Below, one piece after another: positions 24,543-34,966 of a stretch of 64,000 nucleotides of DNA. The notes under the pieces were generated by a model that did no database searches, was not told the DNA's origin, and worked only from the letters and a program-made list of their open reading frames with translations. The stretch's first letter is position 1, and every line of letters starts with the position of its first letter. Position numbers and translations under genes: made by a program. This DNA comes from Amia ocellicauda (Eukaryota; Chordata; Actinopteri; Amiiformes; Amiidae), in assembly GCF_036373705.1 (NCBI RefSeq), contig NC_089866.1, positions 22,980,001 through 23,044,000 on the forward strand, in the 5' to 3' direction.

Positions 24543-27266
24543 ATGGTGCTCGAACTCTATCTCGATCTGTTCTCGCAACCATGCCGCTCTGTCTACATCT
24601 TTGCGAAGAAAACCAACATTGACTTTGATTTCAAGAAAGTGGTGCTGTTTCAAGGTACGGGAGCGCATTGATGGGGTGCTCGGCTGATGTCGCGCAGTTG
24701 CGGTTTGAGGCACAGCGACGGGAAGGCTGGGTCGGGTGCAGGATTTGGGCATTGCGTGCCACGGGAAACTTATTGCGTGATCCCTGCATGATCCCTGTGG
24801 GCTTTAGGAATGTGCACAGACGTATCATAATTGTGTAGGGAAACTTGAGCAGATACCTCTTGAATCATTTCTCTGCAGTGACCGTTGGTTTGTGCGTTCA
24901 CTTAATCTGCGTTTCATGATAATTCATAGAAAAAATTAAAACCGTGTATTAATGGTTCGGAACACACCCTAGCAATCTTAATTGCCGTGGTTTTGCTTGC
25001 TTGTAAAGAAGTGCTTCTGCTCCAGTTATTAGGACAAGCGTAACTGCAATGAAACGACGTGGTATTAACCTGAATTGTACACTACTTTTATTGCAGTTAA
25101 ACAGATATAACCAGGAGACTTTTGCCAATAGATGTATTGTTAAGGATGAACTATTCAAGAACCAGCTACTTGCACTTTGCCCAGTGTAATATATGACTGA
25201 TGACGTGTCAAACGTGTATTTCGAAATGGCTTAAATATAACTAGAAGTGCCGCGACCCTACTGCAACAGTATCAATTAACCAATGTTGAATGCTTAATTT
25301 ACTGTTTAAGTTTATTTACAATTAGGATATCTGTAGCTTTTTCTTTTGATCTTTCGCATGAAAGTTTTTACAGATGCCCTCATGTTCTCAACATTTCACA
25401 GGCAGAGCCAATTACAATTTGTCTTTAAATGAATGAGGAGTACTGTTCTACATATGCACACTACACTATAGTGCTCTTGAAGCAGAATACTGTCATTTAG
25501 CATGAATGCTTGCACTATTGCAATAAAGGTTTAGGCAGTGGGATTCTGCAATGGTACAAGTGCTCTACATCCCTTCACAGGTCAGCAATATGAGGAGGAC
25601 TTCGGAAAGATCAATCTACTGAGGAAGGTTCCCGCCCTGAGACATGACGACTTTACTTTGGCTGAAAGGTCTGTAAGCTTTAGAGTTGTGGAAGACCTTT
25701 TCTTGTGCAGCCCGCTGTTGGTAGCAACTCCACACCTGATGGCTATCATGACTCGAATACCGAAAGCTTTGGTCAGATCTTTAACATGAGATTAACACAC
25801 AGGACTCTTGTAGCATTGTGATCAAAACCAGTTTTGAGAGACCTTTACTTTACTTTGTGTTTGTAATGCATTTCAAAATGTTTATTCTTGATCGTCATCA
25901 ATGATTGTAATAAGCTCCGGGAACAGTGCAATGCTAATTTGCCCCCTGAGACTTTGTGTACTTTAATTAGCCTAATATACATGTATTTGGTTTAAATTGT
26001 ACAAAACAAACTAAGCCGACAAGATTTGGTATTGCCTGGAAATGGTTTTCTTCAGATGGTTTCTTGCAGTTTGCATTGCATTAAGTCAGAAAGAAGTGTT
26101 AACCTGTAAATGGTTACATTTAAATTAATTTAATTTAATTAGGATTTAGAATAGTCAAAAGTTTGCACCTAGAAAAACCTTAAAAAAAAAAAAATCCCTA
26201 ATTTCCCCTCATAACTTTTGAGTTGCATCTACTGATCTTTAATTGAAATTGAAGCACTTAATTCTCTCCTCTATGCTCCAGCACTGCGATCCTGGCATAC
26301 CTGGCACAGAAGTTCAACACTGCAGACCACTGGTACCCAGCAGATGTAAGGAAGAGAGCCAGGGTGAATGAGTACCTCGCATGGCAGCACTCGACAATCA
26401 GACCACATGGGTCCAAAATCTTCTGGTTCAAGGTGTGTTCTTGAGGAATGTGGCTCATCTTCTGGAACTTGCCCTGCATTAATATACAGCCTGTGGCGAA
26501 AACGGAAATCGAAACCACGTTCTGAAAACTGGTTATGAAAGGACAGTGGCATTGCGAAACTTGATATAACATGTATATCTACAGCACAAACTGCATTGTT
26601 CTGTGTCATCCAGGTTATAATTCCCACGCTCAGTGACAATTCAATTCCCAAGGAGAAGATGGACTCGGCCATGGAGGACCTTGAAACCTCTCTGCAGCTG
26701 TTTGAAGAGAAGTTCCTCCAGGACAAACCCTTCATTGTTGGTGACCAGATCTCACTGGCAGACCTTGTGGCCATTGTGGAGATGATGCAGGTAGAGTTGG
26801 TTGAACTAAGATGTTCCTAAATATTATTTATTGGAAGTTTTCAATGCAAAAACGAAGTGGCAAACTACTTTATAATAGGTAATTTTTATCATGCATGTAG
26901 TAAATCTGTGAGTTGCATAAATCCCAAATTCTGAATATTTAGTTTGGTCACTCCATTCCAAATAGACCGATTTCAGTGGTGTAGCACTTGCACTTACTGT
27001 CAAATATTAAACGGTTTCAATTAAATGAGTGCAGCTAGAAATTGACATTTTATCTTCCTTATGCCTTGCAGCCTGTAGGATCTGGCGTTGATATCTTTGC
27101 GAGCAGACCCAAGCTTAGTGCCTGGCGAGACCGGGTGATCGAGGAGATTGGCAAGGATCTCTTTGATGAAGCCCATTACAATCTCCTGAACATCAAGGAC
27201 ATTCCCCAGACACTCGAGAAGGCGGGCAAGCTGGACTTCCTGAAAGCCAAGATCGCTAAAATGTAA
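24543..27266 (+). CDS. gstt1: Theta-class glutathione S-transferase, copy 2 (GSTT1-like)
   Basis: Five exons: 24543-24654, 25581-25668, 26282-26432, 26614-26790 and 27072-27266; 723 nt, 240 residues. The N-domain reads [16 protein letters not shown], with catalytic Ser11 and the Lys pair after IFA that is typical of GSTT1. The glutathione-site Glu-Ser spans the second intron (LAES). The C-domain contains [24 protein letters not shown] and [14 protein letters not shown], then WRDRV and FDEAH in the last helix, as in GSTT1/GSTT4. The chosen start has CCGCC just before it. An in-frame stop and poly(A) signal AATAAA (27426) close the gene. It is a close paralogue of copy 3, so the pair arose by tandem duplication after splitting from copy 1. 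Confidence 0.95.
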
Positions 27267-28114
27267 TTGGAAACCTCTCCTTGCACTGAAAGGATTCTTT
27301 TCAAAAAGGGTCCAAGTGTCAATTGGCTATTATGGAATTCTCTGAAGTTATTTCTTTGAGTTGGTGTCAGTCATTTTCCCACAGTGTTGCAGATTTAATC
27401 AAAGCTGGTTTCATCCAGAATATCAAATAAAACTTCTGCACAAAATGATTGTTGGATGTTCATTTTAAAATCCGCATAAAGTAAAAATGTTTCTTCTGTG
27501 TTTTTTTACTATGGTCCTTATTAATTCAGTGAAGTTTTACACATGGGAGAATAAGGACTTTTTATTTTTTCCCAGTATTTTACATAACCATTCACACAGA
27601 CTGACAATATCCCCCTTGTATTAAGCACACAACATAGCCTTGTTCATAATTTTCCAGTGAGATATTATGTGGATTAATATTTTCGGCACACTTTGCATTT
27701 TAAACTCCAATTTTGAATGTGCTGTCATTAATCCTAATGGATTGATGGAGGACTTTGCAGGACTGTAACATATCTGTCAGTTCATTGGATCGTACGCTAT
27801 GGGTTATATTTAGAATACATTCCACAGTAATGCATTGTTTGCTACATTTAAACCATGTGCTTAAGAAGAGGGTGCGATTGGCAGTTACTCAATTATGAAC
27901 CCATGCAAATTTTCACCAGAAACATAAATCCAAATAATGAGTCCTGAAAAGGTGTTCGTCTGTATGATCCCACCCCCGCCCCACCCGACGACCACCAACA
28001 AGGTCATTAACCAGACTTTCAGGGAGGAGCTTTCAAAGTATATAAAGTCGGTGGGAATCGGGGGGGTCGGGGGAGCAAGTGGTGGATTCGTGAATCTTGC
28101 GTTTTATGTTCATC
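27267..28114. other. Intergenic region between GST copies 2 and 3
   Basis: It holds the GST copy 2 3' UTR with a poly(A) signal AATAAA at 27426-27431, then AT-rich spacer. Near 27965-28080 there is a C- and G-rich stretch just before the copy 3 start that may be its core promoter. No separate gene was seen. Confidence 0.6.
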
Positions 28115-28431
28115 ATGGTGGTGGAGTTGTATCTGGATCTCTTCTCCCAGCCCTGCCGCTCGGTTTATATCTTTGCAAAGAAAAACCAAATCCCTTTTGA
28201 GTTCAAGAACGTGGTGTTGGCTGAAGGTACGTCTGAGAGATTTCATGTGCAAGAATTGAGTTGTCTATCCAGTGGTGAAGCTTTAACACAAGTTCACATA
28301 GTGGGGGGGGGCTGCATGTCGCATTGTATAAGTATTTCCCTTGGGTTGAATTTGAAAACCCTTGAGAGAGCATTGAGGACATTAAGTGATACTGTCAGTT
28401 ATTCTCCAGTTCCTTAACCGTAAGACTCGCG

Positions 28432-28487
<56 letters not shown>

Positions 28488-28730
28488 GTTTTCTTTTACA
28501 TATTTACACTGTTCGTCGAGGGTATTTGCACTTTATTTGATTACACATGTGAAGATTGTAGGTGCATCACAATATTGTCTGCTTTGTTGCGGTGAGTCTG
28601 TAGATGTACATCATTTTAAAATGCATCTGAAAGGATTCAAAAAACTTTGATGAAATGCTGTGGGGCCGCGTTTTTCTTTGGTGGAAAGAATTCAGGTTTG
28701 AAATATCTGAACCACTGAACAATAAACGTT

Positions 28731-28770
<40 letters not shown>

Positions 28771-29120
28771 TGACACAGCGCAACCAGCGATTTAAAGTAG
28801 TAGCCTGTTCTTGTTTTATTAATTAATGTATATCTATGTAATTTGGGGGAATAACCAGTGTGCCATAACCATATCATTCCCATGATTTTGCGTACACGGG
28901 TCCCCAAACGTGATCAGTTACAGTCGATGGCAAGCCATGCATTTTAACATTTAATGGTTAAATATTTGATTTCTACAATTTTTTGGTAGGAGAAATATAA
29001 TGTTTGATTTCAAAAATACAATTGTTCATAAAAAAAATGCATACAAGTGAACAGAATTAGCACATAGCATTGCCAATATCAACAAATGAATTGTCCAACA
29101 AATGTTTGATATCAGATTGT

Positions 29121-29199
<79 letters not shown>

Positions 29200-32143
29200 T
29201 TCCAGAAATGACATTTCTGATTATATCAAAATTCTGAAAATTGTATTGTTGATGTCAGCAACTGTATATGTGGTATCTGCCATTCTAGTGTTATACATCA
29301 GAAATTCCTATTGGAAATACATTGGTGTGTACTGTTTACATCAACAGTTGAATTATTGGTATCCGAAGTCGATTTCTGAAATAAAAAATGTGACACAATT
29401 GTTGACAATTTGATGATTCAATGTTTAAATGCCTGGCCACAACAGTCCTCTTTAAAGCATTTAAACTAGTTAGACAGTCAGTGAAATTGTAGCCAGTTTT
29501 CTAATTTCTTCAGGTTTTCATTCCACCTGAAGTACCATTATGCCTGCTCTGTATTTGGTCCCAGCAGAGTTCTTTATTATCAAAACGGAATACAAAATAT
29601 CCTCAACTGTTTAGCACATGACAGTCATATAATTAAGCCATTGTAACTTAATTAATCAATCAATTAAGTCATGTAATGATTAGCTAGAATGTAAACCAGA
29701 AGTGGCAGGACTCCAGGACATGGGCTGGGGAGGAAACCACTGCTTTGGCCGACACTTTTCTTATCTTGCAGAATAATGCTTTTTTGTTTCCTAGGTTTTA
29801 GTGCTTGAGTTTGAACTGAATAACCCTATTTTATTCTGAATATCGGAAACGAGTTTCTCCTGAGGCATGTGGCCAATAACAGAGCCGCAGAACCTTCCTT
29901 GTGATGCAGTTGCTCTCTCTTATTATCGGTGACAGATTCATGCCTTTTGAAAGAGTATTGCATTACAAACCCTGCATAATCCAACTGTGCCAAATGTTTG
30001 CTTCTCTAAGGCCTTGCCTCATCACAAGCGAGAACCAGTCCACAGTTCAGGAGGTCTGTGGAGAAATACGAGTCAGTTTATTGCACCCTGATGATCTGTG
30101 ACCATTGCCTTAACTCTTACCCAATATTGCAGAGCTTATGTTTGTGCAAGAAAAACAAACAGACAGGAATGCCGAGATAAATTTGTGCATTGCTATACAG
30201 TGCAACTGAACAACCCTGGAGAAACTGCTCCTATATTTGGAGCACTAGTTTCTAGTGTGACAAGTTAAAGGCCCAAATAAAGTATAGCTGAAATTCTAGA
30301 TCTGCTTAATCTAAGTGCTGACAAAATACCTTCAGTTATTCAGCGGTCAGAACAATAGAAATTCCTGTTTTTAGGTGTATTTGCTTCAATGTTCTTGTGG
30401 GTGGGAGGAACTATGAGCTGAAGAAAAGCTCACATTATATTATTGCATGTCAGTTTGTTTGGTGTCCTGTGTTCACAAGTTTCACATTTCACGTGCACCT
30501 TCAACTTCCACAGGTCAGCAGTATGGCGAGGAGTTTGGTAAGATCAATCCTATGAGGAAGGTTCCTGCCCTGAAAGATGATGACTTCACCTTAGCAGAAA
30601 GGTCTGAACCCATCTAAGTCTACGAGAAAAATCCTGTTCATTTGACAGACATTAAATATTAGTGCCCTGAAAGTTTTTATCAGACATTTGTTTACGATGC
30701 AACATTGGCAGTCATATAAATGTGGTACACTGTTCGTATTAAGAATGCTGATATCATATATGCTCTCTCTAGAAGGTTAAACAAATTAATCCTAGTGAAG
30801 TGTTAACAATAACAGCATGGGATTTGTTTCCCTCACTTTGAAATCTTAATACATAATTTATTACCCAAAAATAACATCATTGTCCGATTGTTCACACAAA
30901 GTGTATCAATTTTGACCAGTCCTCACAACAGTCTAATATAGTAGGATTTTGTGTAGTACATTTTTTGCACCTTAACCACAAGTTTTATGAAGTTTTAAAA
31001 CTGGTTGTTTGTTTAGGGAACCAATTCCAAACGTAGTTGATATGGGGTTAAATGAAAAGGCAGTTTGTCTTCTTGTTGCTCCTCTGTGCTGCAGTATAGC
31101 GATCCTGTCTTATCTGGCCCAGAAGTTCAACACTCCGGACCACTGGTACCCAACAGACTTAAAGAAAAGGGCCCGGGTGAATGAGTACCTGGCTTGGCAG
31201 CACACCGCCATCAGAACTCATGGATCAAAGTACTTCTGGTTTAAGGTATGTTCTTGAGGCGTGGAAATGTATTTCAATATACATTTTAAGTTATACAGTT
31301 GTTTATCAGAATGTTAATACATGTAAATATATATATATATTTTTCAGCTCCTGATTCCAATTTTAACTGGGGCTGAAATTCCCAAGGAGAAGATAGACTC
31401 TGCCATAGAGGACCTCGAAACATCCCTCAAGATGTTTGAAGAGAAGTTCCTCCAGGACAGAGCCTTCATTGCTGGCGAACAGATCTCACTGGCAGACCTT
31501 GTGGCCATTGTGGAGATGATGCAGGTAGAGTTCATGGAATTAATAAAGTGTGGGGTAAAGACTTTGCACTCTTAAAAAAAAAAAAAAAAAGAGAGACTAA
31601 TAATTTAAAACCCTCCTATTCTAGAGGGTTATTCCTTCAGTGCCTGTCTTTGAAAAAGATCCTAACAGTATTAATATTTTATTATTATATAAAAGGTTCT
31701 TCTTTTTTATTCAATTTGATTCCATCAAGTGTTCAAACACTGTACAGTTGATGTCCCCTAATTACTCAAATCCTTCTTTCTTGCTAATGCACATTAGACA
31801 GATATAGCATATTCTTCAAAACTACCTGAAGAATTAGATGCAGTATGTAAAGGTAGTAGGTGCTTTTTATTGCCCTAGTTTCTCCATTGAACAAGTGCTA
31901 TTTTTTGTAGCATTTAGCTGTATTTGTGTCCTTCCTCTGTAGCCTGTCGGTGCGGGTCTGGATGTCTTCAAGGGGAGACCGAATCTGAGTGCGTGGCGGG
32001 ATCGTGTGATTGAGGAGATTGGTCAGGAGCTCTTTGACGAAGCTCATTACGTTATCATGAATGCCAAGAACCTGCCCCAAATCTTTGAGCAAAATGGCAT
32101 GCTGGAGTTCATCAAACCCAAGCTCCAAAAAATGTTTAATTGA
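28115..32143 (+). CDS. gstt1: Theta-class glutathione S-transferase, copy 3 (GSTT1-like)
   Basis: Five exons: 28115-28226, 30514-30601, 31095-31245, 31348-31524 and 31943-32143; 729 nt, 242 residues. It starts [16 protein letters not shown], with Ser11 in place. Two more in-frame ATGs upstream (from 28097) would only add MRFMFI, and the family start favours 28115. The glutathione-site Glu-Ser (LAES) crosses intron 2. [32 protein letters not shown] and FDEAH are all present. It is very like copy 2 across exons 1 to 4, with divergence at the C-terminus. Intron 1 is 2.3 kb and carries three long microsatellites; the acceptor before exon 4 is preceded by (AT)n. A possible poly(A) signal ATTAAA is at 32332. 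Confidence 0.95.
28432..28488. repeat. (TTA)n microsatellite in GST copy 3 intron 1
   Basis: About 18 uninterrupted ATT units lie 200 bp after exon 1 of GST copy 3. Confidence 0.96.
28728..28771. repeat. (TTTC)n microsatellite in GST copy 3 intron 1
   Basis: About ten TTTC units occur in a row. The open frames rich in Lys-Glu-Arg on the minus strand here are only translations of this repeat. Confidence 0.95.
29122..29201. repeat. Palindromic (AAT)n-(ATT)n microsatellite
   Basis: About 17 AAT units run directly into about nine ATT units, so the tract is partly self-complementary and could fold into a hairpin. It lies in intron 1 of GST copy 3. Confidence 0.95.
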
Positions 32144-33988
32144 AAACCTCTCTTCACACCTACATATCAACAGGGCTACTGTAATAGGAGAGAAGAATTC
32201 GTTTCGACTCCCTAATGTGCCAGTCTCACATACTGATGTTATTCCTCATTTAATAATATTTTTTTGTAAAAAATATAACAAAACATTTTAAAAAATTGCT
32301 CTATTTTCTCATGTATTGACTTGAATCAACAATTAAAGAAAAAACAAATAATGTGTATTCATATTATTCTCATGCATTTCCTCTAAAATGTAATTACACA
32401 AAAAGGAGAGTTCAAGCAAAAATGCACATCGTAATTTACCTTACAAATTACTGTTCAAACTTTTGTACAATATACAGAACACACGCAAACACAAAATATA
32501 CTGACTCCAGTATATACTCCAGTTTGATTCACAATATACCACAACCTGAAATATTCAGCTTCCTTACCCTGTTGCTGCTAAGGCATCACTTCACTTTACA
32601 AAAAGCCATATTTGGCCATGGTATATTTCAATGTCTTGTAATATATAGTCTACATATTGCACAAAGTTCTATATGTTAGCCTTCAATATACATATTTTTT
32701 CTTATTTATATTTGTTATTCAACAGTTACAAAGGGTGAGACAGAAAAGGTTATATTGCTTTGCTATACATTTTCCAAGGTGATAAAAGAGAGTTTTAAAG
32801 CTTCAGTGTTTTTGAAGTTTTGCGTAAATAACTGTTTGACAAAACTGAAATATCTATAACATAACATCTGTTTAACCAAACAGTAACAAGTGGTGCAATA
32901 AACATGTCGGTGGCAATCCAGGTGCAGGGGGTGCACAATGCACACTCCTAAGAGAATGTAGCCTACATGGTAGTCCCCCGAATAAAAAAAAATAATGTAA
33001 AATAATAGCAACAGTTCTGGGTGGAGATTTTTTTGGAATCGTTCGGGAAAATAGGGTGAAGGGGCAATCGAACGTTTTTTTGTATGATTTTCAATTACTT
33101 TTCTGATTTCCCCATTCACTTCCAGCAAAGCAGCTCCAGAGTTAACACCCTGTGATGTCACTGCATATTTTTCGATCTCTGTTGAGCTGGACATGAATAA
33201 CTAGAATATGTTTCTACTTATAGAATAACCTGAGAAAATAAGTCAGAGCTTCACTGCTCACATTAGTTGTGACCGTTATTATATCTGTGAGCAAGTAAAA
33301 CATTTATTTATATGAATTCAAGTGATTGTACAATAATATCACACATAATTATTTGCTTTGATTTGTATGCAGCCCCTGAAAATACACAATCTGGCCCTTT
33401 TGAAAACCCCTGGCCTAGCCTATATATTTCTTGTGTGATTAAGACAAAACATATATTAGAAAGAATTGAAATAACCCAGGCCTCATACAATAGTACTTCT
33501 TTATTTCACTGTGGAGATTATTTTAAGAAAATATATAATCCAAAATATATTCTCAATCTGAGTCCCATAGAAAAATAAGTTACTGATCTCATTAAAGGAA
33601 TTTATGGCAAATATTTAGCAATTATTTAAGGCAAATCACAAAACAGAGACAAGTATCTAGCTTCTTTAAGGCATTTCATATAGGCCACTAAATAAATCAG
33701 TACAGACTGACACAAAACATTCTAAGTTAAACAACCGCTAATAAAGTTATATTTTTAAATAGGCACAACAGACATCTGTATTAAAATACATTCAGATAGC
33801 ATTCAATTAGAATAAGTCTATACTATATATAGCAACTCACATGCAAGAGGTCATATAAACTACACATAACAGGACCTAATTTAGGCTGATGGGATATATA
33901 AGTAATACCTAATGATCAGTGCTCCATAGAATGCATTTCAAAAGCTGGAATCCCGTGTAAAACTATCAGTGCAATTGCAATGCCGGAT
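32144..33988. other. Gap between GST copy 3 and the taste receptor gene (convergent)
   Basis: It holds the 3' flanks of two convergent genes and AT-rich DNA. An open frame of 143 codons on the minus strand (32763-33194) is the longest here. I recognise no family in it and see no flanking splice support, so it is not called as a gene. Confidence 0.6.
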
Positions 33989-34966
33989 TCAGTTTAATCT
34001 CTCACTGAGATTTGCTGGATCAGTTTGAGTCTTCTTGCAACAGCATGCAGCCATGAATTTTTCCTTCAGATTTTTATTTGTGATGGTCAGAAGTACTCCT
34101 GTAGCCAAGCAGAAGAAGGCCATGTTCGGTATAATAATGTGATTCGCCAGATCAGTTGATTTTTCCTGGATAATGAAGCAGATGAACGCCATGATAATGG
34201 TGACCAAATACACTACAACCAGTGAGATGATCATTTTTACGATGAGCATGTAGGCATTTCTGCTCTGGAATGAAGTCTCATTTTTCTTCATGGACCTGGT
34301 GTGTTTACAGAGATGGGACACAAGACTTATGCTTGTGGTCAGCATAAAAGACAGGGGGATGGGGCAGAGGAAACACAGGAACGTGTAGAGATACAAATTT
34401 CTGTTTATTGGCTTTGAGAAATGTACACTCAGCTCAGGACACTTGATGTTCAGAGTATCATTTTCTTCATGGGTAGGGAGGCTGAAGAAGAAGAAAGGTA
34501 TGTACAAGATCAAGCAGCTCACTACAGTTAGGATAAGAGCAACATTGATGACACTGGGAATATTCCTCTTGAGTTTGACGAAGAAGGCCATGGGGAAACT
34601 GACAATCTTGACGCAATAGAAAACACACAGCCAAGTAATGGACCAGAAACTTAAGCAGGTCGCGCTGAAGAACACATAGAACACAATCCGAATGATGGTG
34701 TGCAGCTCCGTGTGGCAGTGCAGCTCAAATTGATTGATGAACAAATACCCAAAGGCAGAGATGTCCAGCAGCACATTGGAGACAGAGATGCACAAAATGA
34801 TGAAATCAACGCACTGGCGGTCTTTGGATTGGCAGAGCTGGGGGACAATCATGACGATGTTGCAGACGTTCCACAGCATCCCAAACAACACCAGAGCTCC
34901 ACAGCCGATCAAGATGGCAGCACTCCCGGGGAAAAGAATCCCTGCTGTTTCAGAAAAACTACCCAT
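33989..34966 (-). CDS. tas2r: T2R-type (bitter taste) G-protein-coupled receptor, single exon
   Basis: T2Rs are seven-transmembrane receptors that detect bitter and toxic compounds and signal through gustducin-type G proteins. The 325-residue frame from the ATG at 34966 has the family length and no intron, as expected. Membrane segments read in order: TM1 around ILIGCGALVLFGMLWN, TM2 around FIILCISVSNVLLDISAF, TM3 with the family-type LSFWSITWLCVFYCVKI, TM4 IPFFFFSL, TM5 PIPLSFMLTTSISLVSHL followed by the T2R-like HTRSM, TM6 VVVYLVTIIMAFI, and TM7 ending in ITNKNLKEKF, the family's short-tail motif. ECL2 has a possible glycosylation site (NDT). The frame is also open for 155 codons upstream, to an ATG at 35431. 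That extension is not T2R-like and the shorter start is preferred. It could be another T2R-like receptor, but the TM3, TM5 and TM7 motifs are specific. Confidence 0.88.
   Translation of the reverse strand: MGSFSETAGILFPGSAAILIGCGALVLFGMLWNVCNIVMIVPQLCQSKDRQCVDFIILCISVSNVLLDISAFGYLFINQFELHCHTELHTIIRIVFYVFFSATCLSFWSITWLCVFYCVKIVSFPMAFFVKLKRNIPSVINVALILTVVSCLILYIPFFFFSLPTHEENDTLNIKCPELSVHFSKPINRNLYLYTFLCFLCPIPLSFMLTTSISLVSHLCKHTRSMKKNETSFQSRNAYMLIVKMIISLVVVYLVTIIMAFICFIIQEKSTDLANHIIIPNMAFFCLATGVLLTITNKNLKEKFMAACCCKKTQTDPANLSERLN

Noticed and set aside
32763-33194. 143-codon minus-strand open frame between GST copy 3 and the taste receptor
   Set aside because: Resembles no family I know, has low-complexity Tyr/Phe/Leu-rich parts and no splice or start context. 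It may be chance.
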